Below, one piece after another: positions 12,729 through 24,992 of a DNA stretch of 64,000 nucleotides. Made by a program: the position numbers and the translations under genes. The stretch is from NCBI GenBank assembly GCA_963970005.1, contig CAXAMN010021607.1, forward strand, positions 779,495 through 843,494. The letters run 5' to 3'. The stretch is from Durusdinium trenchii. Taxonomy: Eukaryota; Sar; Dinophyceae; Suessiales; Symbiodiniaceae. The notes beneath the pieces are model-generated. The model had not been told where the DNA came from. It made no database searches and saw only the letters and a program-made list of their open reading frames with translations. Every line of letters begins with the position of its first letter. The stretch's first letter is position 1.

Positions 12729-13649
12729 TCACTTGCAACCTTTCGAATATTGTTCCTCCAACAGTCTAGCAAGATGTCTTGGCTTTCCACAAGTGTAACA
12801 TGTTGCCACACCTTTGCCGTTTTGATCTTTTCCTGCGCCTTTGCCCTTCTGATCACCTTCTTTTCCTTTCTGATTTCCTTTCTTTCCTTCGCCCTTGGCA
12901 TCCTTATCTTTACCCTTCTGATGGTCATCCTTGCCCTTCTTGCCTTTTCCCTTGGCATCTTGGACTCGATCAATGTCCATTGGCATGGGTCCTTGATAGT
13001 CCGTACTGCTACTTGCCACCATTGAAGTAGCCCGCTTCTGCTGAGAACAATCCCACTGCAACACTTGTTCCCTCAAAGTTGCGTTATGATTTGAGTTGTC
13101 CGTCTACACATCTCAAAAGAATAGCAGATTTCAACTCTTCTTGAATTGTCGTCCCTGCCTTGACCGCCTCATCAAGTACTTTTTCAAGCTTCAGAAGTTG
13201 AGGTTGTAGTGCGCTGTTCATTGAAAATGCTGGCCATGTAGTAGCTGCCCCCAAGGGTGCTATTCCTCTAGCCTTTGAAGTAGGTCTCAAAGCTTTCTTC
13301 AAACTCCTCCAGGCATCAAATCCACTAGAGTCCTTTAGAGCTTTAACCAAGTAGTGCTCTTCCCTCATCGATGAAGCTAACAATCCATAGAGCTTGATAC
13401 ACCTGGTCTTCTCTTCTCCAGCTTCCAAGTCCGTGTCAAATTTCTCTCTGCTATCAATTTTGACCAGTCAGTTGTCGATGACTTCTTGTCTTCAACTGCT
13501 TTCTTCACTGCCTCAGCTGCTGATGTTGTTGCTCGCGTACTCTGCGCTGTAACTGCGAGGACCTCCCTGATCTCTTCCATAACGCACAGCAATGTCCTTC
13601 CGACAAAAAATGTACGGGGTACAGAGCGCAGCTCACAACAACTTACCAC
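12729..13649 (-). pseudogene. Element A: gag remnant with Lys/Gly-rich tract and damaged zinc knuckle
   Basis: Three overlapping frames (13649-13377, 13428-13084, 13076-12729) together give a gag protein: a helical N-terminus, then a segment ending AILLRCVDGQLKS, then a PMDID motif, a long basic GKGKKGK-type tract and a CCHC knuckle. The knuckle reads CYTCGKPRHLARLL, keeping C, C and H but not the fourth ligand Cys. Two frame changes separate the pieces. Confidence 0.75.
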
Positions 13650-13764
13650 CAGTTCAGCTGTTTGGGTTCAAAGGCCCCAAATCTATGGCTTGAATCGCTC
13701 CCGGGGTCCCAGTGATGCGAACTTTTCCTTGAATGCTAAAGGGCTGCGCAGGTCTCACGATGAA

Positions 13765-13812
13765 AAACATGCTGTACATGTAAGCTGTGATCTACCTTGA
13801 AACTTGCTCACA
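13765..13812 (-). repeat. 48-bp direct repeat, right copy (5' side of element A)
   Basis: Partner of 9651-9698. No TGGTAGC-type primer-binding site follows it inward. A TGGGACCCCGGGAGC stretch on the coding strand at about 13,697-13,711 could be an alternative primer site, in which case the true LTR would be longer and degraded. Confidence 0.55.
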
Positions 13813-13944
13813 AATTATCCCGGCGAGAGACCCCAAACAGTGTGTGTGTGTGTGAGGTCCATAAGCAGAAAGTCTAGAGAGATCTAGACGCATTGGGGTC
13901 CAGAGAGGTGATGGTGGTGATCAAGTTCGCGGTGACGGTGGTGG

Positions 13945-14465
13945 CGGTGGTGAGTGAGTGAGTGTGAGTGAGTGTGAGAGTGAGTGTGGGTGAGAGTGAG
14001 TGTGGGTGAGAGTGAGTGTGAGGGAGTGTGAGTGTGAGCGAGAGTGGGGGAGTGCGAGAGTCTGAGTGAGAGTGGGAGAGTGTGAGTGTGAGCGCGAGTG
14101 TGTAGAGTGAGAATGAGTGTGAGTGAGAGTGAGTGTGGGTGAGAGTGAGTGCATGTGAGTGAGAGTGGGTGTGAGTGACAGTGAAGGTGGGTGAGTGAGT
14201 GTGGGTGAGAGTGAGTGTGAGTGAGAGTGAGAGTGGGAGAGTGAGTGAGAGTGAGAGTGGGAGAGTGAGTGAGTGCGAGTGCGAGTGCGAGTGCGAGCGC
14301 GAGCACGAGTGCGAGTGGGAGTGGGAGAGTGAGAGTGAGAGTGAGAGTGTGAGTGTGAGTGTAAGTGTAAGTGTAAGTGTAAGAGTGAGTGAGTGAGTGA
14401 GTGAGTGAGTGAGAGTGAAGGTGGGTGTGAGTGAGTGTAGGTGAGAATGAGAGCGAGTGAGTGTG
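13945..14465. repeat. GTGAGT/GAGAGTGTG-rich low-complexity block
   Basis: About 520 bp built almost only of G, T and A in short GTGA, GAGT and GTGT units, with a GC-shifted patch (GCGAGTGCGAG) near 14,275-14,310. On the minus strand it keeps a long frame open that encodes Thr/His/Ser/Leu repeats; that frame is a by-product of the repeat. Confidence 0.9.
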
Positions 14466-14468
14466 GGT

Positions 14469-14815
14469 CACGAAATCTGCACTTCGAGGTTCACAAAGTA
14501 CAGCGCCTGCCACGAAATCTGCATTTCAAGGTTCACCAAGTGCTGTGCCTGCCACGAAATCTGCACTTCGAGGTTCACCAAGTGCTGTGCCTGCCACGAA
14601 ATCTGCACTTCGAGGTTCACAAAGTGCTGCGCCTGCCTCGAAATCTGCACTTCGAGGCTCAGCGCCTGCCACGAAATCTGCACTTCGAGTTTCACCAAGT
14701 GCTGTGACTGCTATGAAATCTGCACTTCGAGGCTCACAAAGTGCTGCACCTGCCAGGAAATCTGCACATCGAGGGTCACAGAGTGCTGCGCGTGCCACGA
14801 AATCTGCAAACGAGC
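14469..14815 (+). repeat. 42-bp minisatellite, open in several frames
   Basis: About eight copies of a 42-bp unit beginning ACGAAATCTGCACTTCGAGG, decaying rightward (further partial copies to about 15,010). Since 42 is a multiple of three and the unit lacks stops in several frames, it yields repeat peptides on both strands (for example CHEICTSRFTKCCA on plus and a GAALCEPRSADFVA type on minus). No start context or flanking exon shows that any frame is translated. Confidence 0.85.
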
Positions 14816-15009
14816 CACATGTCCAAAAGTCACGATTCACTGCACCTGTCACGAAATCTGAGCTCCTCGACGATCACCACCATTCCAAAGTGCTGCACCT
14901 GCCACGAAAACTGCACTTCGAAGTAACGTACCTCCGATCCACCTGTCACGAAAAGTCGACTTTGGAGCACCTAAGCACGCGATTTCCCTTGCGCCTGCCA
15001 CGAAAAGTG

Positions 15010-16002
15010 ACCGCCATGTGCGAAAATGCGCACAGCACCACAACGAGAGTTAGAAGCACCCGCTGCGGACACCCAGATTCAGCGAGCCTGCGCAGTCGAA
15101 ATGCACTTGGAGGAGTTGGAGAGGCATGAATTTACTGTAAATAGCAGCGAATTAGCCGGACACGGCCGCGCGGAACAGCGATCTAAGCACAGCTGCTTTT
15201 CCATTACCGTAAGAACCCCCAGTGTGTCCACACTGTTTGGGGAAACATATATATATATACACACACCTGGAATATACCTTTGACGACAACCTCTTTGACC
15301 ACGAAACCGCACCTAAGGACTTTGGCGCTGCAGCTGCCTGCGCTTCCGCGGCCCACTGACGCGCCTGACCAGTCTTCCGATCTGGAGCAACTGCGACTCA
15401 CAACCGAGCCCTCCCTGGCCCTCCCTTGGAAGTTGGTTGACCCTTCAATGCCGACGGCTATGACATGCGCGTGGTAAATAAACATATTTACAGAATATTC
15501 ACAGAATAGTGGGTGTTATCGTACTCAGCATCATTCCATGGTCCAAACATGTAAACGGAGCCACTGGGCAATCCGTTCGTCGCTTTATCACTATATATAG
15601 GTTGTGTGGCTCTATCAAGCTGGCAAAAGTATGTCACCATGCTGCTGTAAGTTAAGTACGGCATCCTTGGTCCTTGGTGCATTAAACGCTAGTAGTACAA
15701 ACCATCAACGGTTTTGAGAAAAACAATCCATCCCATCCTCTGCTCAGTGCACCTTTAGGGAGCAATTGCAGTATACCGCTTTTGTAGGCAGTGTACCATC
15801 TCCTCCAAAGGATTTTAAGTGAATCACAAAGTGCGCCTTCTCCTCTATTTTGGCTTCCCGCTCCAAGCGCGCGGCCTTCGACCTTGGAACTGCCGGGCCG
15901 CGATGTCAAGAAAAGCCATCCCAAAGAGACCTCCAGTCAGACAATGTCCACACTGTTGACAAAATACTACTACTACTACTACTACTACTCCTACTCCTAC
16001 TC

Positions 16003-16049
<47 letters not shown>

Positions 16050-16059
16050 NNNNNNNNNN

Positions 16060-16107
<48 letters not shown>

Positions 16108-18407
16108 TAGAATCACACATGTATATGGCAATGGAGGGGTGAGAGAGTGCAAAAGTGCTTCTATGCCTGAACTGCCTTGAACGTTTTAGCTTTCTAGCTT
16201 TCTGACTATTTGACTATCATTTTATACTTCTGCATGAGCCTTCCAGGGGTGTTCAGCCGACGATTTGCAGCCATTAAGCCGTACAGTTCAGTCAAGCTGG
16301 TTAAAGGTGTCTTCCCCACACGTTGAGATCGACTCTAGTAATTAAGGCGTAGGCACTTCGAGAATCGCAGTTCTTCTCCTGAACGTAGTGAAACTTGGAG
16401 AAAGAAGAACACAAAGTTCAACATCAACCTCTTGCCTGCCAAGCAAACCATGTGCCAGTTTCATGATCTTTCTGGATCCACAGCCGCGAAGGCTATTTGT
16501 TTGAATCATCCCAAAATTGCACCTCACATCATATAAAGTTCAACTGTCGCTGCCAAGCCCCCAGCTCTTCGCATTTTCGCTGGTAGGTCTCTAGGAGGCT
16601 CTGAAGCTTTTTGGGCTGAAGCTCTTTTGTCCTGTGGTCAGTGGTTTCTGAGGCAATTGCAACTGAGTAGGAGCATGCAGGTGACTCTAAAGCGGTTGTT
16701 CTGAAACAACATTAGACTACATCCTTCGCCGGCATTGTTCAAGCTGAGAATACAAGCACGCTCATCGACTCATCACTAATTTATGCCTTCAGTCGCCTGG
16801 CACCAATGCCCTGTGAAACATATATATATATACATCATTGCATCCCAGTTTGGATCTCACAATCAAGCGCCTTTTGAACAACATCCGGCTCGTTGTTTCC
16901 TTCAATGGCAAAACCTGCGCAATGAAATGGGGGGGGGGGGGGGCTCAAACCTTCTGCAATGGCAATGGCAAATGTTTCTCTTGGCATGAATTGTGCGAAG
17001 TACTCCCACGTGCACTCACTCAATTTTTGCCTTCAACTTACAACATCAGTGACATCGGCGGTTCAAACATGCTGGAGCCTTTGAGTTTCCAGGTTTGACA
17101 GCCACTGTTGGTCCACCCGTGCCGAACCTCAGAGACACTGCGTGAGACTACTTTTAATTGCATTTTGGACGTGAATTCGATCAAACAATGCTTGCAGCTT
17201 TAGCTTGGTTTAAGTTGGTATCCGGTATCTTTGTGAATTCTATCTCTTCTATATTATCGGAAGCCTGATAGAAAAAATCCCAAAGAGCGCAAAGAGCAAA
17301 CAAAAGACCATCAAACATCATCAAACGACAATGAACGGGAACATATGCAGTAATATGATGTTCACATGTGAAAACTGGGTCGCTCCAAGACGGTTTGGAC
17401 TAGCACTTGAAGTCTGAGTTCCAGGCTTGTCCACCATGAAGCAACTCAGCAGAGGAGGTGGGAAAAACATGCAAGACAAAAGAGACAGAGTAATTAAGCA
17501 AGAACACTGAGATTTGCAATAGCACTCAAAATGTCCAGGCTCCCTGCTCTGGCCAAAGAGAGAGCAAATCTGCAAGGTCACCATGGTCCTTGTTCCAACC
17601 AAGGAAAGCATAAGGTTGTACTGAACCTAACTCATGACTCATGAGTTACAAGCAAAACTAAAAGTTTGCATTCCCAATTGGCAATGGATCTGACAAGTAA
17701 AATTCACCAACAAATTGGCAAATCCTGAAACAATACGTACAGTTGTCGGGGCAGTAATTAGTAATTAGATGCAAATATACTATATAAATTGTGTAAAATA
17801 ATGTCTTCATTCCTAAACACACACACACACAATTGCTGTGCATGATGTGGACTTTCTTGAGTGAAACTGGCAATCAACATCCAACTTTCCCACTTGTGCG
17901 CGCAGATCTCCTGAAGACCGAGCCTGCTCCTTAGGTCTCTGTTCTCTGCTCCACGTAAGAAAACAGCCGCTCAAAAACCCGACACCCCAACCAAGGGCCA
18001 AACATGGACATCAAAATGCTTAATTATTTAACCTATCAGCATGTCACTATTATTTTTCTCAGAATGCACACTGGTCTTGAATGAAAACCCTCCCATTGGA
18101 CATTGGATACCGTTTCTGCCCATGGAGGGCTGCATAGGTTTCAAACAAAAACTCTGAGTTAGGTTTCCGCAGAACAATGTTTTGTGGAACAAACAACGCT
18201 GAAAGTGAGTCTGGTCGATCCTGATTCCCACCCTGCCAAGCAGCTTTTCGAAGACAGTGCCCCAGGTGCGCTCAAAATGTCCTGGCAGCTCCTCCCAGGT
18301 CCCAGCAAGATCTGCTACCCTCGGAAGAGAATAATGACGGAATCAACAGGAATCCCACAGTGTGGTCTTCAACTGTTTCAATCACAAGCATTCTGTGATG
18401 GAATGAA
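15010..18407. other. No gene recognised; microsatellites and an assembly gap
   Basis: Contains the CTA microsatellite with its gap (about 15,966-16,107), a 15-base G run at 16,929-16,943 and short TA and CA runs. Open frames are short and overlap on both strands without splice context. Confidence 0.5.
15966..16107. repeat. CTA trinucleotide microsatellite interrupted by 10 N
   Basis: Runs of CTA with a few CTC units surround ten undetermined bases at 16,050-16,059. A fixed-size N run inside a simple repeat is typical of an assembly gap, so the true repeat length is unknown. Confidence 0.95.
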
Positions 18408-18770
18408 GTGCTATTCCCAATTGATCCCATTGGCACGGTCTATTCAACTGCAAGGACAAAAGCAACCTATTGTTATGGTCCCAAGCTGTTCAAAGTCAGC
18501 AACACTCTGTATTGCTCTGATTGGCCCGCACTTCGCACTGCGTCCTTTAGCCCCATCCAAGGGCGCCCAGATTTCACAATCGTGCGGCGTGCTGCCTGTG
18601 TCAGAGGCGTAGTCTACAAAGGTGTGTCCCAAAATGCATCAAACATGCTTGGCACTTTAAGGTCTTTAAGGCATTTCATATGCGAAGCTCCATCAAAGTG
18701 CAGCCTGTATTGGGAGGCACAAAAAAGAGTACTGTATCAAACATTCATTTGTTATTCGGATAGGATCTGA
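18408..18770 (+). other. Exon-like open frame, unassigned
   Basis: A 120-codon plus-strand frame with balanced composition (segments such as FPIDPIGTVYSTARTKATYCYG). An overlapping plus frame (18184-18612) is also open, and nothing decides between them. It is on the opposite strand to the better-supported genes. No domain recognised. Confidence 0.2.
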
Positions 18771-19683
18771 AGGCAAAATGCTGGGGCTGCTTAGCAATGT
18801 GATGTCGCTTCAAAGGTCAAACGGTGTCCAATCACCTTTCAACATCAAATGAAAAGAAAACCCGCAGTGCGTCGATGCCTGAGGTGAATGTTTAACTCGT
18901 GTTGCTGGCCACTTCTAGTTTATTGGTAGGATCGTGAGAGAGTGCAAGAACTTGAAATCAGTTGACCAACCGAACATATAGATTGCAAATGGTTCACACC
19001 TTCTTCACACACCCAAATCCTCTGTGGAGACAAATGATTGGAGCTGACAACACGTGGCAGCCAGCCACCCGATCCCTGCTTAAAGCTGCCTGCATTGTAG
19101 TGGTGACAAATTTCACCCAATTTTCGTAGTCTTCTTCTTTGCCAGGCCTTCAATGAAGGCATCATGCAAAGAAGGTGCAAGTTATTTGGCACCACCTGTT
19201 GTTACAAACTTCCACAGACTCGCTACAGCCAGGTCTAGCAACAGCCTATGCTAATAAGGCAAGCATCTCTATTTAACTATATTATACTATAATATACTAT
19301 ATTACAATGTAATGAATTAATCTAAACTATTGATGGATCCCGGATCGAGGAAACGTAACAAATCTTGCAGAGTCTTGCCTTTCTTCGGCTTTGGCTTCTT
19401 CTTCCTTTCCTACAGAACAGCCAGCACAGGTTGTTCCAATCCAATGAAAACACATGCGCTACCTGTCGTTGACTTCTCAAACGTATTTCAAGGAATTTGT
19501 TAACACGCAAGCGAAACGATGGCAACTAAATAAATAGAGAAAATCCTGACTGCGGTCCTGTGTGCGATGGGGAAGAACCATCAACACGAGCATGAGCTGT
19601 TACACCTGGCAATGCGTTTCCAAAGGAAGCACAGCTTCGCGCCTAACAAACTTGCTTTTTAGCGCAAGACTCAGTTTCCCTAA

Positions 19684-19880
19684 AAATCTGGAACCAAATC
19701 ATTAGTGCAAGCGCTTCTTCAAGGAAGCCCCGGCCCTCAGGCGGGGGTAGCTTCCTTGAAGAAGCGTGAGCTATCTTGCGTCCTAGCTAGGAGCGAACTT
19801 CTCATAGTCTAGTAGCGTGTTTTCTCCCTTACGGAATTAAGTAGGCCCCTACTGAGTTAAGTAAGGGCAGGCTTTTAAAA
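19684..19880. repeat. Dispersed 'GGAACCAAATCATTAG' element with strong hairpin
   Basis: Begins GGAACCAAATCATTAG and holds a perfect 17-bp inverted repeat: arm CGCTTCTTCAAGGAAGC at 19,712-19,728 and its complement at 19,750-19,766, with a GC-rich loop. Related starts occur near 33.40 kb and 56.18 kb, and a weaker relative near 30.0 kb. All end near a 'TTAAGTAAGGG' or 'CCTACCC' type sequence. It is possibly a non-autonomous dispersed element. Confidence 0.5.
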
Positions 19881-20574
19881 AATGCGACAAATGAAAAAAA
19901 CAAGCGACTGATTGTCTTGGCATGTTCCTTGAACCCTTCGTCTCAGATGCACTGAGCACAGGCCCTTTCTTTTGCGCCTGGCGTAACACCCCTGAATGCC
20001 TCACGTCTGCACGTCGAGTGGTATCACAAGAACGAAAAACGGTCTATTTAAACAGGTTGAACTCTAAGATCGCTCGGGCCCACCACCTCCCTGTTTTGGA
20101 CTCCAATGACCCACCTTATCGTGCCGTTGTGGCACTGAGGTATAGCATTTGTATGCTTGAACATATTTGTACAGAACAATTTCGCTGGATGGGAAAGACT
20201 TCGGAAGAACCGAAACTACAAAAATGGTTCCAAATGTGATCGTTTGTACTGAGGCATCATTTTGGTTTCTGGCTTCGTTTTCCAAGGATTGGCACTAATT
20301 AGGCTACTATGCCCTGTCTGTTCACAAGGTGAGTTAGATTCTATGCCACTGTACCTTTCAATGTCAAGCACAGCACCACTTTATCATTGAAGAGTGCCCG
20401 GCACAATCGGTTCCAATCTCTTGTCCGCGGCACTTGGTCCAGTGTCTACTAAACACATCACTCAGACTTCTTTCAAAACCCTCAAATCCGTGAGGACAAA
20501 ACAATCGAAAAGGAGTCCCAGCAGTCATTTAATGACAGTTCACGTGGGTTCCACAACACACAAAAATGTAAGTG

Positions 20575-20641
20575 TAGGATGGAGGCCATCGCTATTCGGT
20601 TGGAGGCCATCGCTACTAGGGTGGAGGCCCTCGCTATTAGA
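20575..20641. repeat. Tandem repeat, GATGGCCTCC family, copy 2 (inverted)
   Basis: Three units of GGAGGCCATCGCTA(C/T)T, the reverse complement of the unit at 395-495. Confidence 0.7.
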
Positions 20642-21239
20642 TGCCTCCTGAATCCTCTTGACTGCCCCCCCCGAAAAAAAACTCTAACATCCCAGCAGAA
20701 GCCTTGGGAATGACACCACCAGCACCTGCATGACTCTGTGATTGCCAAGCTCATCAACGTACAAGGGACAGTTTCTTTGCATCAAAAGAAAGGGCAACGC
20801 ATTCAGTCTTTGTTTACATAGACTTGGATATCTTATTAGTGGTTATGTCTATGTTTTCTTTGCGATTTTCTTTCATTGCATGTCTACCATTGTTAGGTCG
20901 CGCCACCCGCACAACGCGCGTGACACAGCCTTTGGCTCTGATCGGCGGATCCTCAGGCCTGAGGCCCGATGCGAACGTCAGTGAAGCGGCCTTCAAGTGG
21001 ACCGTTATTTTTTTACTATATTTTTTTATTATGATCTCTGGGATGATGACAAAGTCAGGAAACTGAGCCAGAAACCTTCACGAGAAACAAGGGAAGAAAC
21101 GGGTGGAAAGCCAATGTGAATCTGAAAGCTTGAAACTATGAGTCAGTCGGAGGAGAGGGGGGTGAGTCAGGAAGCCCCAGAAGAAGTGAAGCGCTCCTCC
21201 CCCGTCTCCTCCTTCTTTCTTGCTCCACTGGAGAAACAC

Positions 21240-21545
21240 AGAAGAAGTGAAGTCCTAAACAAAGCTCTTAAACACCTGCAAGAGACCCTAGTGAAGACAT
21301 GTGAAGACATAAACCAAACCCACGAAATGCAAAAAAAAGTGAAGCCCAAAACCAAGCTTCAAGAAGGGAAGGCCTAAGCGAAGCCCAAAGAAACCTAAAG
21401 AAGTGAAGCCCCAAACCAAACCCAACAAAACCCCAAAGAAGCCCTACCCCAAGCCCAAAGAAACCCTAAAGAAACGAAGACCTAAACCAATATAACCCAA
21501 ACCCAACAGAACCAAAAAGAAGTGAAACCCCAAGCTAAGCCCAAT
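21240..21545. repeat. A/C-rich degenerate array (AAGCCCAAAGAAACC units)
   Basis: Irregular 12-30 bp units such as AAGCCCAAAGAAACCCTAAA and GAAGTGAAGCCCCAAACC recur for about 300 bp. The Lys-rich frame that opens upstream at 21,138 runs into this array and is probably a composition artefact. Confidence 0.6.
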
Positions 21546-24234
21546 GAATCACCTACCCTCCTCCTTCTCCACCTTCTTCCCCTTTTTTTCTTTCATCGGT
21601 CACTATCCGTTATCCTGCTTGCTCTTGTTCTCATTGTTGTTATTGTCAGGTGGTGGTTTCTAGGTTTCCTGACTCCGACAAAAAGGTTTCCTGACTCGGA
21701 CGATCTGGTTTCCGGACTCACGGTTTCTAACTCTGGTGTAGGTTTCCTAACGAAGGCCGTGGGTGGTGTTTGCATGTGTTTGCTGAAGCTCCCTTCATTC
21801 ATGGCCTGCCTGAAGGCTGGTGATGGCACAGCCTTTGCAGATGTCTCGCCAGCTGCACCTGCACTTGGTCTACTGAATGAAGGAACTTCGTGTTCAGGCC
21901 CATGTAAGCTATGATAGGAACTATATAAATAAGCCAAGACCAATTGGTTCAGTCTGCATATCTTGCAACCTTCGTCTCTAACTTGCACTCCAGCTTAGAG
22001 TAAATGATACAACTGTTTGGAGATTCCTCAATGCCTTCTGCTTTTGGTACCGGAATTCGAGATCAATATATACTCATTTGGATCTGTGAATGCAAACACA
22101 AATGATGTAATGTTAAACACACGCCATCACTGCAGTCTCGAACCATAATGTGGCAAACGGAGACACTATTTCTGGACACATGCTCATACGACAACAAGTT
22201 CTGGTAAGGCCTTTGCCATCAGCTTTCCCCATGGACCTGACTTCAAACATTTACTGTAATCCAAGCTTCCAGTGTGAAATGGCGGAGCTTCGACTTCCAT
22301 GCCTTTTCAATGACCAATATGACCATTGCTCAACCAGCAACGTTCCCTTCCCTCTAAACTCTCCCTGCAGCTCACTGTCCAAGCTCATGGCCATGACCCT
22401 TCTTGAGCAGACTCCTGGCGGTGAAAAGGTGCCAGGTATGCCAAGAGATCATGGTACACACTACAAACAGTTTTAAAAGATTTACCACATGTGGATAGCA
22501 TGGGCAAACTACCAAACTAGCAGGTAGCCTCCCGTTTGCCATGTCATTCTTTCTGCGCCCGAGCCTGATATGGTGCCCCCCCACCACTCATCCTCATAGC
22601 CTATTGTGGACAGGTTCGCGCCCTCCACAAATACCACACATGCTGGAGCTGGAGGAAGCAAGAAATATGTCAGAAGCACGCAAAAACCACTACGGTCACT
22701 AGGATTTGCGTGGATGGTTGCATGCCACTTTGTACGAACTCAGGCTATGAATGCAATCGAACAAAACTGACCCAACTTCTTGTCCTGCCTCAATTAACAA
22801 TAAACCATCACAAGATCACTATGCAAATATAGTGCAGCATATATGTATATATTGAATATATTGTATTATACGATATACACATCATTACACATACACCGAA
22901 TAGAGACAATCCCCGTCTTCTTCTCTCTCACTCTCTGGACTGACAAACTGTGCCCTCATAAGGGTTTTACCGTTCTGCGCCGCTCAATATGCTGTAGTTT
23001 CATGAGTGCAACTGCCAAAGAATGTGTTGAAGTCCTTCTTGAAGATGGGTACAGCTTTGTGTTAATTTCCCTAGATCTGGCCTTGCCAACTTCCATCCCA
23101 GCTGGCTTCACCCCAGCTGGCATCCCATCCACCATCGCCCCAAGTGGTATCCCAGCTACCTGGACGTGCCGGCCGGCAACGGGTACTGGGATGATTCCAA
23201 TTCCGCTTGAAACCGAGTCTTTTGCTAAAGGCTCAAGGTTGATCGACATGAAGGCTGCCTTACCCATGGAGGGAAGTCTTGAACAGTGTGTTTCCCAGGC
23301 TTATGTTATGCACTTTGTGAAACCCTTTGCACATTGCAGCCCAAATTGTTGAAAGTGACAAGGTGAAATTCGCACTTGATCCTGACTCGGGATGACTCGG
23401 GCGTATTGGAAGCCGTTTCTCTTCTGTCTAGCTTCCGAAGCATATTTCTAGACTCTAGACAAAGTATTATCGGGAGTTGTCTCAAGCATCTTGACTCCTG
23501 AAATGAACCGAATAGGCCGCAAAGAAATGTCGCTTGAGACTGACATCTTTAAACATCCTGCCTTTGCCGCTACCCCAAGGCCTAGGATGATTTTGTGGTC
23601 GAGGAATGGTGTGGCAAATCGTGGTCACTTAAGGAGCAGACACCATGCTACGCCATGCAATGGTGGTACTAAAACGATAGAAAGGGAAGTCAAAGTCAAT
23701 ATTAATAGTGACGGGATGCGAAGGGTGTTGTTCCAAACAGGAGTTTGCACACAAACTAGCCACTACAACTCATTGGCACATAGCGGCAAATAACTTGCTC
23801 TGTGTTGTGTCATGTGTTCATATATTATGTAATATATAATATAAGTTTAAAACAGATGCGTCTTTTGCGTGGCAGCAAAGCATCCCACCAAGGATCTGAC
23901 TGCATCCGCCAGCTCGAAAGCTCCGAGCTACGCGTGAGGGCCGAGAAGGCAAAACGCCAAAGATGTCCTATTTGGTATGGCTATATATGGCTGCTTATTT
24001 TGGGCTGTGAGCCCAATGACACAGGAACCTAGCTGTAAGTTGTCAAAGTCACTGAAGGTTTGAAAGTGCCCAAAGCCTCATTGGGGTCCAAAACATTATA
24101 TTGATGTTGCGATAGACCAGGGTACTTTGTGGGCACAGCTGGGGTCACAAACAATGGATGCCTGATGGATACTTGAATGAAGCCGACAAATGGTTCCTGC
24201 TTCGTATTGGCTTCTGTTCAGATCTAAGGGCGTC

Positions 24235-24708
24235 CTAAGGCGATTTAAAAACAGAAGAGCTCTCAGGATTCTCCTGAAACTGTGGGCGGTTCGGCTCTTC
24301 CCGCGTCGTCAGTTTGCGTTTCCATAGTTGCTTGAGTGGATAAAGCGGCTGCTTGAGCCGAAGCTGCGCAGGTGCTAGTGCTTCAAGGCACAAGATTGAA
24401 TTTTCTTGTCTATGGCACCATTTCAAAGTCTCAAAGTCCACATCCCCCAAAAAGCGGTTGTGGTATACAATTGTGTAGCCGATCGAACGAACAGAATTAT
24501 CTGACATGCCTATTCATAGCAGGGTAATTGGCTTACCAACCTCATTTTGTTACAAGAAACACATTTGAGCAATATCATAATCTCATACCTTAATCAGTAC
24601 GTATCCAATTCTTTCATGACGACCCAGCTGGATTGCTGATTTCCACGGTTCCGAGTTCAGGCAGCTTTCCAGCACCTCTTGTCGAAACTCCCTACCAAAC
24701 TCGACCAT
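24235..24708 (-). CDS. Possible two-exon gene, unknown protein
   Basis: Exon 1 starts at an ATG at 24708 and reads VEFGREFRQEVLESCLNSEP onward, with a hydrophilic helical look. With a GA donor (ATT G|GATACG, ending 24606) and the acceptor AATAG|GCATG, it joins exon 2 (24509-24235) in phase, giving 125 residues ending at TAG. Alternatively exon 1 continues to a canonical GT donor (AAG|GTATGAG, ending 24589), but that phase does not fit exon 2. It lies just downstream of the SBBP gene on the same strand and might hold further exons of it. No family recognised. Confidence 0.35.
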
Positions 24709-24949
24709 ATTGTGTGACACCCAGCTGGCAGCACTCCAGGCTCCCACTCAGGCTCCTTTTCTTCAGGCTGTGTATCCCGATGTAGAGCCTGTAAGCTCAA
24801 ATGCAAAAGCATCTTTCAACCAACAGCACCAGCATCTGCCTGTGACGATAAGCGTGAACAGCATTCAACCCACAAGGTCCACAAGTGGTCAAGAGTATAC
24901 TATATAGTACCATATAGTACCATGAAACAATCGCTATGCGCAAGCATAG

Positions 24950-24992
24950 AACGGGCTGTATATATAATAATATATATATATATTATATAGGC
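24950..24992. repeat. AT palindromic microsatellite
   Basis: TATATAATAATATATATATATATTATATA-type run, nearly self-complementary. Confidence 0.7.

Larger units (their letters stand above)
9651..13812 (-). mobile_element. Element A: decayed Ty1/copia retroelement lacking reverse transcriptase
   Basis: On the minus strand the order is gag (13.65-12.73 kb), protease (12.42 kb), integrase N-terminal half (11.91-11.04 kb) and RNase H tail (10.97-10.60 kb), which is copia order with the reverse transcriptase missing. Frames are broken by several shifts and stops. It is bracketed by a 48-bp direct repeat (9651-9698 and 13765-13812, two mismatches). The repeat reads TGTGA... on the coding strand and may be the remains of LTR ends. 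No target duplication was found, so the element limits are provisional. A CT microsatellite lies at about 10,010-10,030. Confidence 0.8.
18771..24234. other. No gene recognised; repeats
   Basis: Holds the 19.7-kb hairpin, a second copy of the GATGGCCTCC repeat and an A/C-rich degenerate array (each listed separately). Remaining frames are under 135 codons and have no family signature or convincing splice sites. Confidence 0.45.

Noticed and set aside
13884..14513. 209-codon minus-strand frame of Thr/His/Ser repeats
   Set aside because: It is the translation of the GTGAGT low-complexity block; no start or splice context and no normal protein composition.
14461..15129. 222-codon plus-strand frame over the 42-bp repeats
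   Set aside because: Open because the unit length is a multiple of three; several other frames are open as well, so coding is not supported.
15791..16180. Poly-Tyr/Leu/Val frames
   Set aside because: Translations of the CTA microsatellite across an N gap.
16929..16943. 15-base G run as a possible quadruplex
   Set aside because: A single homopolymer run without spaced G tracts; its length may also be a sequencing artefact.
22956..23267. 103-codon minus-strand frame with Gly/Pro/Val-rich repeats (PAGVKPAGMEVG)
   Set aside because: Composition is suggestive but there are open frames on both strands and no splice context or family match.
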